DNA of 64,000 bases, from positions 151,779,382 to 151,843,381 of the forward strand of contig OY744517.1 of NCBI GenBank assembly GCA_963556195.1, in the 5' to 3' direction. This stretch comes from Sepiola atlantica (Eukaryota > Mollusca > Cephalopoda > Sepiida > Sepiolidae). The notes under the pieces are model-generated. The model was given only the letters and a program-made list of their open reading frames with translations. It did not search any database and had not been told where the DNA came from. Below, in pieces: positions 12,059 to 23,950 of the stretch; the stretch's first letter is position 1; each line of letters begins with the position of its first letter. The translations under genes and the position numbers were made by a program.

Positions 12059-12093
<35 letters not shown>
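11777..12093. repeat. Two (TA)n tracts around a 200-bp spacer
   Basis: TA runs at about 11777-11832 and 12062-12093. The second ends exactly where recognisable PLE coding sequence starts. The spacer between them has no recognised content. Confidence 0.9.
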
Positions 12094-12096
<3 letters not shown>

Positions 12097-12747
12097 TTCA
12101 ATCCTCCCTACTGCCAACTATCTAACATCAACATCGGGAGAGTATTCTTGAACCTGGTAGATAAACATTTTAGCATAAATAATCCACTTAGGAAGATATT
12201 TAATAGAAAAACCATTAAAATCAGCTACTCTTGCACCAAGAACATGGACAGAATTATCAGCACCCATAATCGTAAATTACTTAACAATCCTAGTAAGAAT
12301 AAGGTCACAGTAAATAAATGTAATTGTCAAGTGAAAAATAACTGCCCACTGGACGGTAACTGTAAAGTTGAGTGTGTGGTTTATAAGGCCACTATTCATC
12401 CGGAAGATAACAACAGGGATAAAAAGGTTTACATCGGCATCTCCGCGGGAAACTGGAAACAACGTTTTTATGACCACAAACACTCTTTCAATAACCCAGA
12501 ACTCAAGAGCAAAACGGAGTTAGCTAAACAATGGTGGCATCTGAAAAATGAGAACAGGTCCCCGGTGATTTCGTGGTCAATCTTATGTTTTTCGAATATT
12601 CCAGATGGATTTAGACAAAGATGCAACTTATGTCTAGAAGAAAAAATAAGAATCCTAAAATATGATCGAAATAACCTCTTGAATAAACGAGATGAACTTA
12701 TGGCTAAGTGCAGACATAAATATAAATTTAAAATAATCAACGACTAG
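12094..12747 (+). pseudogene. 5'-truncated PLE gene: zinc-finger and GIY-YIG endonuclease part
   Basis: An open frame of about 217 codons with no internal ATG-initiated start at its edge; it runs directly out of the TA tract. It begins WFNPPYCQLSNINIGRVF, the conserved block that follows the RT domain in PLEs. Then come VDKHFSINNPL, ISYSCTKNMDRIISTHNRKLL, the Cys-rich CNCQVKNNCPLDGNC, and the GIY-YIG domain: VVYKA, VYIG, the WKQRFYDHKHSF helix (Arg) and CNLCLEEKIRIL (Glu). Stop is TAG 12745-12747. The endonuclease residues look intact but the RT is entirely missing, so the copy cannot be autonomous. It is a truncated insertion bordered by simple sequence. Product family is secure; independent expression is unsupported. 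Confidence 0.85.
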
Positions 12748-13430
12748 TAATCCGATGGACCTCTAGACTTATAACGGTGAAGATACCAAATTAAATAACA
12801 TTATTTAAGGTAACCCCCCCCCCACCACCAACATAATAGTTATAATAATATCTGCTATAGACACAGAATTGCCGACTTGGTGATATATAGTATTTGTGTG
12901 TATGCGTATATAATGGTATTTTGAAATATTTATTTATTCAGATTATTTACTTAAAATAAGATAGTGTTTTTAAAAAAATTCTGCGGTTATTGAATTAATA
13001 TAGGTATAAATGCCAAATATTACCACTAGACATTATTAGACTTGAATTGGTAATCCGATGGACCTCTAGACTTATAACGGTGAAGATACCAAATTGAATA
13101 ACATTACTTACGGTAAAACCCCCCCCCCATAATATTTATAATAATATCTGTGATAGACACAGATTTACTGACTTGGTGATATATAGTATTTGTGGATACG
13201 CGGATATTTATTATTTACTTAAAATAAGATAGTGGTATGAAAATTTTTTCTGCAGGTAATACACTAGTTTTTGAATTAATATAAGTATAAATGTCAAATA
13301 TTACCAATAGACATTATTAGACTTGAATTAGTAATCCGATGGGCCTCTAGAATTACAACGGTGAAGATACCAAATTGAATAACATTAGGTACGATAACCC
13401 CCCCCCCCGCATGATATTTATAATAATAGA
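12748..13430 (+). repeat. PLE 3' region with 2.3 tandem units
   Basis: Units start at 12748, 13051 and 13332 (spacing 303 and 281 bp); the last is cut after about 100 bp. Each starts TAATCCGATGGRCCTCTAGA and passes through GGTGAAGATACCAAATT and a poly-C run of 9-11, then GACTTGGTGATATATAGTA. The first unit begins immediately after the PLE stop codon, so the repeats are probably the element's 3' UTR. Confidence 0.85.
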
Positions 13431-13504
13431 TTATCAAATTAATCTAAAATATAAATAAGGTAAGACTAATTTTTAGAACTCATATTACATCAGTAAGAAT
13501 ATAG

Positions 13505-13716
13505 AGTGTTATGTAAATATTGTGTGTAGGTGTGTGGATATATATGTATGTGTGCGTACGTATATGTGTGTATATGTGCGTATATGTATATATGTGTGTG
13601 TGTGTGTATGTGTATGTATGTGTACATGTGTGAACAACTACATGCGTATGCATTTGGTCAATATTTCAAATAGATTCAGAGATATATATGGGTGTATTCA
13701 TGTATGTATATGTATG

Positions 13717-13747
<31 letters not shown>

Positions 13748-13860
13748 GTGTGTATATGTATATGTGTATAGATATGTATATGTGTGGGTGTGTATGTGTA
13801 TATATGTGTGTGTATGTGCGTATGGATTTGTATGTATACATATATGTATGTGCGTGTAAT
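13505..13860. repeat. TATG/TGTG-rich compound microsatellite
   Basis: Mixed TATGTG, TGTGTA and TA runs. The 120-codon open frame across it is Val/Tyr/Cys-rich low-complexity sequence and is not a gene. Confidence 0.9.
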
Positions 13861-14358
13861 CTTATTTCAACCCAGACGGACTGAGAATTTATGACACGCG
13901 GTCTGTCTATATGTTCTCTGTGCCTGTTAATTGTTTCTTTCTTTCTTTTCTCTAACCGAATTTGAGAACACGGGTTTCGCCGGACGCATTCTGGCTGGAG
14001 ATGAATAAAAGTTGCGTATGTGATTATGCTTAATTATGATAATGTGCGAGTGAGATTATGTATGTGAGTGCGCATATGACGTGTGCGTATTTAGTTTTGT
14101 GTATGCGCGTGAGTAAAATTGCCTATATGGTTGATATCGCCAAGTCGTATGTGTCATAATTTTGACATGGCAGTTTTTAGTTGATTAACTTAAAGATCCC
14201 TCCCCTTCGCCCGCCATAGTTAAATATAAGTTTTAAATTTTTCCCCCTCTCTATAAAAGATGTATCAAATTGGTTGCTACTACTACCATCTATGATTGTA
14301 TTGGAACTGTGGTAGGGAAATTCAATTTTCTATCAGTCTCAAAAATGTAATTGTCTGA
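13861..14358. other. No gene seen
   Basis: TG-rich then AT-rich DNA; no recognised coding or structured element. Confidence 0.45.
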
Positions 14359-14502
14359 GTGATGCTTGAAAAAACCGAACGGTTGAAATAAATTATTGCA
14401 TCGACAATTATGTGATTTCGTGTTATTATATTTTATTATTGCTCTGTTTACTACATTGAGCTCTCATACCCGGATTTCCTCCTGGAATTATTCCACTATA
14501 AC

Positions 14503-14545
<43 letters not shown>
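14359..14545 (+). repeat. Terminal-repeat-like unit, copy 2, ending in (TA)n
   Basis: Direct repeat of 11626-11775. The small stem here is AACC/GGTT with a GAAC loop (14373-14384), different in sequence from copy 1 but in the same position between TTGAA and GAAA (14385-14388). A TA tract follows from about 14507. Confidence 0.6.
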
Positions 14546-14546
<1 letters not shown>

Positions 14547-15175
14547 CATTATATGAAGTGAAATATTAAAATAAGGTGAGAATCAAATTTTATTAGAATT
14601 CAATGTTCCGGCAAAGTACCTTAGAGTCCTTAACTTATGAGTTTTCAAAGAAAATTATTCTCCTCAGAGGACGATTACCGCAATGACATTACTGCAGGTA
14701 ATGAAATTAACCTTTGAAAATATATAAAAATATATATAAAAATACATAAAAGTATATAAAACATCAAATATATCAGCCCAAAACATACTTTTTGATTAAA
14801 GCTATACAGTTCATGCAAGTCATACAATTTAAAACATATTCAGGATAGATATCCAAGAGGTTGATTGAAGATTGATCCATGTCGTGAGTGGTAGTCCAAA
14901 AACGAAAAAGTTATCCAGGCGGGAAATCTGTTTGCAATTGATTCAGTAAATGACAGTGAAAAATGCATCCAAGGTGTATGCAAACTAATAAAACGATAAA
15001 GAAACCAAATCATATGAAAAGTTCAGAAAACTCATATGGTGTTGAATATTATGATGTTCAAAATTCAGTGTTCTTATGAGCTGATCGGAGGAGTGCAAAC
15101 CATAACTCCCTGGTTAGATGAAAGCTCCGCTGAATCCAATTCGAATAAAATTAAACTGACCTGACGTATTCGGCC

Positions 15176-15219
<44 letters not shown>

Positions 15220-15890
15220 TATAGCATGATATGAATTGAAATAATAAAATAATATGCAAATCAAATGTTATTAGAATTCAAAGTTCAAGCAAAGTATCTT
15301 AAAGTCATTAAATCATGAGTTTTCAAAGATAATTCTTCTCCTCAGAGGACCATAACCGCAATGACATCACTGCAGGTGATAAAATTATACTTTGAAAATA
15401 TATAAATATATGCCAAATTCATAAAAGTATAGAACACATCAAATATATCAGCCCAAAACATACTTTTGTTAAAGCTATACAATCCAAGTCATACAATTTA
15501 AAACAAATTCAAGAAAAACATCCAAGAGGTTGATTGAAGTTTGATCCAGGTAGTAAGTGACACTCCAAAAATGAAAGAATTTATTAAATTTAAAAAGTCT
15601 TTCAAGTCGGGAAATGCGTCCGCAATCGATGCAAAAAACGACAATTAAAAATGCATCCAATGTTTATGTTAAATCAATAAAACGATAAAGGAACCAAATC
15701 AAATAAAAAGTTCAGTAAACACACTTAGTGTTGAAATCATAATGTTTTAAAATTCAGGGTTTCAATGATTTGACCGGAATAGTGCAAACCATAATTCGAT
15801 GGTTAAATGGAAAATCCGCTAAATCCGATTTGAATAAAATTAAATCAAATTGAGCTTACATATTCGGCCATTTTTTCTTCCTGGTCCGAC
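14546..15890 (+). repeat. Tandem duplication, about 680-bp unit, also inverted at 18.2 kb
   Basis: Copy 1 starts at about 14546 and copy 2 at about 15225, separated by a TA tract (about 15177-15224). Shared blocks are AGCATNATATGAA, TTATTAGAATTCAA, CATGAGTTTTCAAAG, CTCCTCAGAGGAC, TGACATNACTGCAGGT, TATATCAGCCCAAAACATAC and CCAAGAGGTTGATTGAAG. The first 115 bp recur inverted at 18180-18295. No coding seen. Confidence 0.85.
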
Positions 15891-16534
15891 AAAAATTATT
15901 TCAATGAAAAAAGTCAAATTTAAAGGTAATCACTCTCCCGCAAGCCAAATAAACAGAACCTCTTCACGCCGATCAGAAGGCAATACTAGAGTCGCTTAAT
16001 TCCTAATTATTCAAACGACGTTATCAGAGCGGAAGTTATATGTCTAAGTTAACAAAGAAATAGCGTCGTCATATATTGACAGATATGTCAAATCAATTTA
16101 ATTCATACCGGATGTTACTTGTCTGGGTCAAATCACAAGTCCAGATCAACGGGAGAAGGGAGTGTAAATTTAGGTCAAAGCTTCTAATCGCCCTCCCCTC
16201 CCAAATAGCTACTTAGTTGTCCGCCCTAAGTATAAAAACAAAATTCACAGATCTAGCCCATCAAATAATTTAGAAGATTTATGAAATTGATAATTACTAA
16301 GTTATTGAAATAATAAGAATTTAATAATTTAACAGTTTAATTTAAGATTTAATTTTATCAAATTAAGATTTAATTTTTCCTAATTATGAAGTTGTAAAAA
16401 TATTTAGAGTTCAAAAATGTTAATGTTTCGATTTTTACAACTTAAAAAATGTAAAGTGGTCTCCACTGTGCATACTTGAATTTCCTTCTATGCCGACATT
16501 TGGAAACTAATTCATTTCTAGAATTGATCAGATT
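15891..16534. other. 3' flank of the minus-strand PLE derivative
   Basis: No coding or known repeat seen. By position it would be the 3' UTR of the minus-strand unit at 16535-17660. Confidence 0.4.
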
Positions 16535-17660
16535 TTAACGTTTAGGTTCAGTGGCAATCATCACGGTCTCTGAATTGCATAAACCACAAGATCTAGATCC
16601 TGGGCTATAAGAGTGTGATTGTTTTAGGATGGACCATTTTATATTATGTGAAATATTATTGGATCTTACATTTTTAACTAAAGTGGTAAATGATGTTTTG
16701 TTGTTGCCCACATCGTAATTGAAGCGGTAATTATGCATAGATATGCGAGTTTTAATTAAATTTGCTGTGGCCCCAATATAAGTGTGTATCTTATTTATAT
16801 TCCTATTCACGGGTATTTTTCTATTTACTGTATTTTCATGATGTGGATTAAGTTGGTTTATTGATTGTATATTGTTGTTAGCGTTATCGTTAATTACCAT
16901 TGGAAACTCATTATCGGCTTGCAGAGGTGAAAGATGGATAGTAGAATTATTAGGTGTAGAATTATGGTGATAATTAGTTATACTGCTCTGTTGTGGACTT
17001 TGATTAGGGGCTGCATTCATGTGATATCTAGAGTTCATTGTAGAATTATTTTGTTCAGTTACGGTACAAACATACACAATGTCAGAATATGCGCATCTAT
17101 TATCTAATGGGCCATCACTGGTATGCCTGCATTTGTATGTATTTATGGAATTGGAACAACTAACATTAGATTGGATAGATTTTATTTTTTTGCTATTTGC
17201 TGAGATTATTGTTTGGGCTATGTTAGGCTTAGTAGAGTAGGAAATTTTGTATTGAGTTTTTATTAAGTATGGAGCTATATTTATATGGGTATTTAAAGGA
17301 GTATTCTTATATTTTCAAGAATTCCTTATGAATATTGGTGTTAACGTTGTTATTAAAAGGTGGGTTAAACCAAATGTTGTTTTTCCTTTTAAGACGTTTA
17401 CGTGAAATCGTTGTGGGCCTATCTATATGTTGCTCATTCTCATCAAGTATAATAGAATGCCTCTGCTGTCTATGGGTATTTACATTTCTTTTGGTCCGGC
17501 TCCTATTGCTAGTAGTCCTATTGTGTGTAATAATATTAACAGTTATATCATCCTGTTTGTTCTGTTTATAAGTTATTTGTTTTAGAATATCCTGAGTTAT
17601 CTGAATATTGCCACAACGAAAAGAAAATGTTATTTCTGATGGCTGGAATGACCCTATCTA
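16535..17660 (-). pseudogene. PLE derivative with enlarged, Asn-rich GIY-YIG region
   Basis: Two minus-strand frames joined by one frameshift near 17310. The first (17657-17310, 116 codons, no stop) has a basic Asn/Arg/Gln-rich linker ending KRKNNIWFNPPFNNNVNTNI, the PLE block. The second starts KYKNTPLNTHINIAPYLI, then YKISYSTKPNIAQTIISAN and the Cys region CSNSINTYKCRHTSDGPLDN, then IVYVCTVTE. About 98 residues later, after an Asn/Pro/His-rich stretch, it resumes with HTYIGATANLIKTRISMHN and ends CGLCNSETVMI. The putative Tyr, Arg and Glu of the nuclease are present. In the 12.1-kb PLE the same gap (VY to YIG) is 14 residues. No RT motifs were found upstream. A second partial copy lies directly upstream at 17842-18190. 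PLE origin is clear; function is unknown. Confidence 0.7.
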
Positions 17661-17855
17661 GATGTTTTTATTGATTATGCCTAGTCAGATTTTGATGGGC
17701 AAATAAATCGTATGAAGGGGTTTTGTTGAAAGTTAGTCTCATGGTCTATAAGGGAAAATCTAGGTGTGGCTGGCGTTACTACTTCTGCATGTTTGGTTAT
17801 ATTCATATATGTAAGTAGTGATTTAGCCTCTAAATTTATATCTATACTCTTATTG
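17661..17855 (-). pseudogene. Upstream open segment of the same unit, unidentified
   Basis: In another minus-strand frame an uninterrupted stretch reads SIDINLEAKSLLTYMNITK, then VVTPATPRFSLIDHE and ends at a TAG near 17680. It could be the N-terminal continuation of the unit at 16535-17660 after a frameshift. I recognise no domain in it. Confidence 0.35.
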
Positions 17856-18190
17856 GGGGTGCAATTTTATAGGATTTATGTAACTCACAGTATATTAAGT
17901 TCCTGTAGGAGATATAGTCCAATCCAACGACATCATTATTGAAGAGGTAATTATGCATAGATATGCGGGGTTTACTTAATTTTGCTGTGGCCCCAATATA
18001 ATTGTGTATCTTAGGAGTTACTATTGTTCCTGAGCCATTTATATTCTTATTCACGGGTCTACTTCTATTTACAGTATTTTCATGATATGGATTAGGTTGG
18101 TAAATTGATTGTATATTATTGTTAGCGTTATCGTTAATTACCATTAGAAACTCATTATCGGCTTGCAGAGGTGGAAGAATTATATTTGAA
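17842..18190 (-). pseudogene. Second, truncated copy of the Asn-rich GIY-YIG segment
   Basis: The minus strand reads PPLQADNEFLMVINDNANNN, then HENTVNR, PVNKNINGSG and HNYIGATAKLSKPRISMHN, closely matching residues 50-118 of the 16.5-kb frame. It contains an extra GSGTIVTP segment and loses similarity after NNDV, before the catalytic Glu. Upstream it is cut where the inverted flank repeat (18180-18295) begins. It shows the Asn-rich insertion existed before the duplication. Confidence 0.7.
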
Positions 18191-18295
18191 AACTCATGAG
18201 TTAAGGACTTTAAGATACTTTGCATGAACTTTGAATTCTAATAAAATTTGATTTGCACCTTATTTTATTATTTCATTTCATATCAAGCTATTAAT
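18180..18295 (-). repeat. Inverted copy of the 14546 flank repeat
   Basis: TTTGAAAACTCATGAGTTAA and GAATTCTAATAAAATTTGATT are reverse complements of sequence at 14570-14660 and 15250-15335. This makes the minus-strand PLE derivative flanked by inverted repeats. Confidence 0.8.
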
Positions 18296-18390
18296 GCTCT
18301 ATCCAGTATATTGAGCTTCAGTTTTTATGCGGATGTTTCACTAATTAAAAGATATTAGTTGCCTCTTATACCGTCTGTTGGATTAACTTC

Positions 18391-18429
<39 letters not shown>

Positions 18430-19490
18430 TGTTATAAGAAAAAAGTTTATACTTGTATTATATATAATTAAATGAAAGTTTAAAACTGGAAATTAGTCTT
18501 AATCATAAAAGAATCAATAGATATTTCCATTGGTTATTAAATTGAATCTTGTTTTTAAATTCATATGCATTTTTTTCTAATACGAAATTCATACGTATTT
18601 TCTTTCGTATTTCGTTGTCTTTTTTATCATGTATTTTCAAATTCTACTTTGATTTCGATTATTCTATTCGATTTTTTGCGATCTACTTTCTAATTTATCT
18701 CTTAAGGGAAACTATACATATGTTCTCAATAGCTCTGTCAGTGTTAAATATGGCCCCGATTTATTACAGACAACAGTAACATTTTTCTAATGAATATTCA
18801 ATTTTAACTGCTTTAGTAATGTGAGTTCGTTTTTGGGTACGATTTTGTTTTTCCTTCTGATGAGCCACATCCTCAAAAATGTCAGATATATATCTCTGTA
18901 TTTTAACTGTTTGATTGAGTATGAAACCGACCGTAAAAATCTAGATCTCTTTTTTTAATTAATAAAATCATGGTTACTAGAATCTAATTTTCCATTGTTC
19001 ATGATTTAGCCACACTGAAAAGTTGTGATACAGCGAAAAAATCTGTATGTGGATTACTATATATATATATATATATTAGTATATGTATTATATAAGTTTG
19101 TGTGAATGCTAATCAATTAAAACTCCATTGTTTATAAAAAGTGCTCAATAACAAGTAGAGTTTTTCTTTAGTATAAACTGTTATTAATACAAACATTATT
19201 GGTTACATATGTGCATACATTTTTCGGCTGTACTCTTCACAGAGAGTAAACATCTTCAGACCAAAAAAAAACAAACCAGTAAAATCAATTTAGAAAACAT
19301 TCCTATTAAGTATATCCTTTTGGGAATGGGACGTGTTTATAATTTCACTGGTCAAGCTCAGTATCAGATTACATTATTTACTCCTTACCCCCTTAATTCG
19401 CTTCTATCTTTATTATTATTTTTATTATTTACATCATTTATTTTTTATTACACACTTAGCGTCTTAGTTAGATTCCTTACTTCTCAATTT
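18296..19490. other. AT-rich DNA with short TA tracts, no gene seen
   Basis: TA runs at about 18396-18425 and 19057-19077. Plus-strand frames here are Phe/Leu-rich low-complexity sequence. Confidence 0.5.
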
Positions 19491-20006
19491 AACACACAAA
19501 ATCTTAATCTACATACATACATGTTAACGCATAAATATCTCATCATATATACACAAACATATATACCTAGATAACCATATATACATGTCAATATAAACAT
19601 ACTATGATCTCTATATGAAATATATAAACGCACACATCTGCAGATGCATGCAAACACACACCTATATATATATATATATATAAATATATAAAACATTACA
19701 CATATATATACATATATATACACACATATATATATATATATATACAAATTAACATATACACAACCATTCTCATATATATACACACATACAAACACATATT
19801 ACCTATGAATACATCCCTTTTCCACTGATTAGTTCAGCATAATATATATATATATATATATATAATATCACTTTTTTCATTATTCTGACAGTTCTTGCAT
19901 TAATTGAACATGAACACAGTTTATACATACATGATCAACACGTGTGTTTACTTGCATTCTTGCATATGCATAATTACAGACACGTTACTCCATTTATACC
20001 TACGTG

Positions 20007-20042
<36 letters not shown>

Positions 20043-20560
20043 GATAGATATGTAAATACATTTACTACTTATATTTTACTCTCAAATATTGACATACCAG
20101 ATATGTACATGCACATATTAACACCTACCCACATGTATGTACATATACATATAACACATAAACAACTACACACAGTGACATTTAAATACGCCCATTAACC
20201 TATGCATACATACCTAACAAATATAAAAATATAAAACCTTTACACCCGTATAAACATACCCATGCACATTAGCCATTAATCCATGTATCTTTAAACATAC
20301 GTACGCATACATTCAGACATAGTTATACCTATTAGCCTACATTCATTCACACACATATACATATACATGCACATGTACACATACACATATGCATACTCAT
20401 ATTTCTATCATTAAATATATATATATACAAATATATATATACCTATATATTAATGTATATATATATACATGCGTACACGTACACACATGTGTATAAATAC
20501 ATGGGTATGCATACATACACATAAACAAGCACACACATACCCATATTTCTATAATTAAAA
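19491..20560. repeat. Long TATACA/CATA-rich simple-sequence region
   Basis: About 1 kb of imperfect ACATATATACA, ACACATATAC and (TA)n, with pure TA patches near 19663, 19730, 19847, 20011 and 20420. The open frames are Tyr/Ile/Val/Cys-rich artefacts. Confidence 0.9.
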
Positions 20561-21020
20561 TTTAAGTGCTTATATTATTCAGTATTACTTTGTTTCTAGC
20601 TATCTCTGTTCTATTTACTGACATTTATACCTGCTCTAGTATTAAGACAAATAACTCTCAAGATAGGCACCATTAAAACAAGCAAACAAATTTAGTACAG
20701 CGTATGTAATTATTATAGTCAATGCTATATATATTCAGGTGCGAACTATGAGGAAGTACTAAAATTAAATCACTATAGGATGAGGTCTGGTTATTTATGA
20801 TGATATAGATTACGTATGTACAAAAAATATTAACAAACCAAAATAGAAATAAAAATTAGAATAAAATAGAAATAAAATACAATAAAAATAAAAATAAATG
20901 AAAATAAAATAAAATTGATTAGACCTTTTATAAACAATTAAGTAACATTCAATAAAGTCAAAATAATAATTAAATTTAAATGTGACGAAATAGTAGTTAT
21001 TCGACATCAGTATTTGTTAT
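20561..21020. other. AT-rich flank of the PLE pseudogene
   Basis: Includes an AAAATAAAAATA-rich patch at about 20825-20915. By position it is probably the 3' UTR of the minus-strand PLE pseudogene. Confidence 0.45.
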
Positions 21021-22700
21021 CTAAATTGTGCTTAGTGTATGTTCCTTGAAATGTTTGCAGTTCAAACTTGTTTCCTGTCTGACGTTGAGTAATTGTTCCC
21101 TGTCTTTAAATCTTACAATTTCAAGTTTCTCACCTAGGCATAAGAAACAGGGTGAGTTGAGTTATCGACATGTTTTAGTTTTTCTTATTGCCCCATCTAA
21201 TTATTAAGGTGTGTCTTTCATTTATCAATTTCCAGAAATATCGGGACAACGAAGCGTTACTGTTTTTTTTTTATTTGTAAAAGATAATTCGTGCATGTAA
21301 TACCTATCCTTAAAACTCTTTGACGTGCTTTCTATATGGAACTGATTTTCATTTCGATTTCCAGCAGTTTAGATTTTTGCGCAATATATTATTGATGCGG
21401 CGACGCAATTGTTTTGTAGGGGACATTCATTCTGTCTTTGACAATTACAATTGTTAGTGGGTTCATTACTGTCAATGACATTATTTATATAATTACTTTT
21501 AGGTATGTTATTGTTTTATTTTTTTTATTGATTCTTTCAAGGTTATTTGTGCAATTATAAATAACTCATGCAGTGCGTTACTAGGTGGAAAGTGTAGGAA
21601 CTTGTTACCAATTTTTGTTTTTCACTTTATATTAAAAAGGGTGTAAACCAGATTATCTCCCGACCTCGATTTCTAAAGTTGTTATATTCTTATATTTGAT
21701 ATCAGCATGTATGTACCCGCTATTCTTTAAGGCCGTGTTATAAATCTACTTATAGATGTTAAACGTTGTCTCGTCTGATGAGTTATTACTGATTCTACTT
21801 TTAATGGACTTAGGTATGTGTTTAATTATTGAAGTTGGGTAGGTATTTTATTGTATATAGGGGTGGGGTTTCTTTCCTTAAGGGTTTATATTTGTTAGCA
21901 GTTAATATCAAGGAAGTTAACTTGTTTAACGTTGCCAGTAATCTCAACCTTAAGTCCTAGTTTATTGATTTCTTTATTAATTATATTTCTAATTTTCTCG
22001 CATTTCGCGCTAATAGATCCTCTGACAACCATTAGACCGTCATCTCTTTATAAACCTATATCTCCAACATGTATGCTGTTACTCATGGTGATATTTCTGT
22101 ATATATATAAACTTACTATATTAGATGTCTCTGTGGAATCTAGCCACATATAGAAACATCGAAAGATTCGTTTTCCGTTTTTTGTTCATTGCTCGCCGTC
22201 ACTAATTAAAACTGTTGTACTCTTGTAAAATTAGATTCTAGTGACTTTATAGTGATATCTTTCTCAGTGGAAACCTTCCCAAAATCAATTGCATGTTCGA
22301 AGAGGATTTGAGTAATGGACGGGAAGTATTCCATAATGGCGAATTGAATAAAGGTACATCTACTCTTGCCGTTAATTCATGAAAAGCAATCTATTGTATC
22401 TATGGTGTTTATCCATCGGTTGAGAATGTATTTATGTTTGATTTTCAGATTAATTCTTTCTAGACGTCTTTGACTAATTCTGGTCGGGTTGTGTTGATCA
22501 ATTCAGTTCATTGTTTCGTGTTAACATCTGGTTTGTGATCTTGAAGCTTCGTTTTCTTTTATTTGTTATTCTCTCTCGCGAATTTCTAACTTCTCCGTAA
22601 TCCTTTTACTGTCTGTATTGATGATTTCTACTAAGTTAGTATTGTTTGCCTACAATGTGGATTATTAAACACAAACATGGAAGAAAATAACTTCCCACTA
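21021..22700 (-). pseudogene. Full-length-like but dead PLE (RT plus GIY-YIG C-terminus)
   Basis: A minus-strand PLE gene with many frameshifts and stops. In order: LQDHKPDVNTK near 22540; ISQRRLERINLKIKHKY; RT motif A as CTFIQFAIMEYFPSI (the usual Asp is Ala); motif C as GL-stop-RDDGLMVVRG, where the Tyr codon has become TAA; VNFLDINC (thumb); IKHIPKSIKSRISNNSSDE; ALKNSGYIHADI; EIIWFTPF; KTKIGNKFLHF; the Cys region NNCNCQRQNECPLQNNC; and the C-terminus PCFLCLGEKLEIVRFKDREQ ending at TAG (21021-21023). The domain order and the YRDDGL-type motif place it in a PLE lineage different from the YIDDIL element at 57-59 kb. The catalytic Asp loss and stops make it inactive. The middle of the GIY-YIG is poorly preserved. 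The upstream limit is approximate. Confidence 0.85.
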
Positions 22701-23765
<1,065 letters not shown>

Positions 23766-23766
<1 letters not shown>

Positions 23767-23950
23767 CAATAAATGATTGTGAGACCGTAAACCATAGGTG
23801 TTAAAAGTTAAAAGGAAAGATTATGACAAGTCAAAATAAAAGATTTAGTAACATTGCTTCGACTGAATAATCAGGAAATGTGTTCCTTAACTTTTCGATG
23901 AGTTATTTCATTTGAGCGCTGATTGAAGCATTTTCGATTTGCTTGCGAGA
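23766..23950. other. Short spacer
   Basis: Unremarkable AT-rich sequence between the TA tract and the pyrimidine-rich region. Confidence 0.4.

Noticed and set aside
12748..13430. CRISPR array
   Set aside because: Units are about 290 bp, adjoin a PLE stop codon and lack short repeats with unique spacers.
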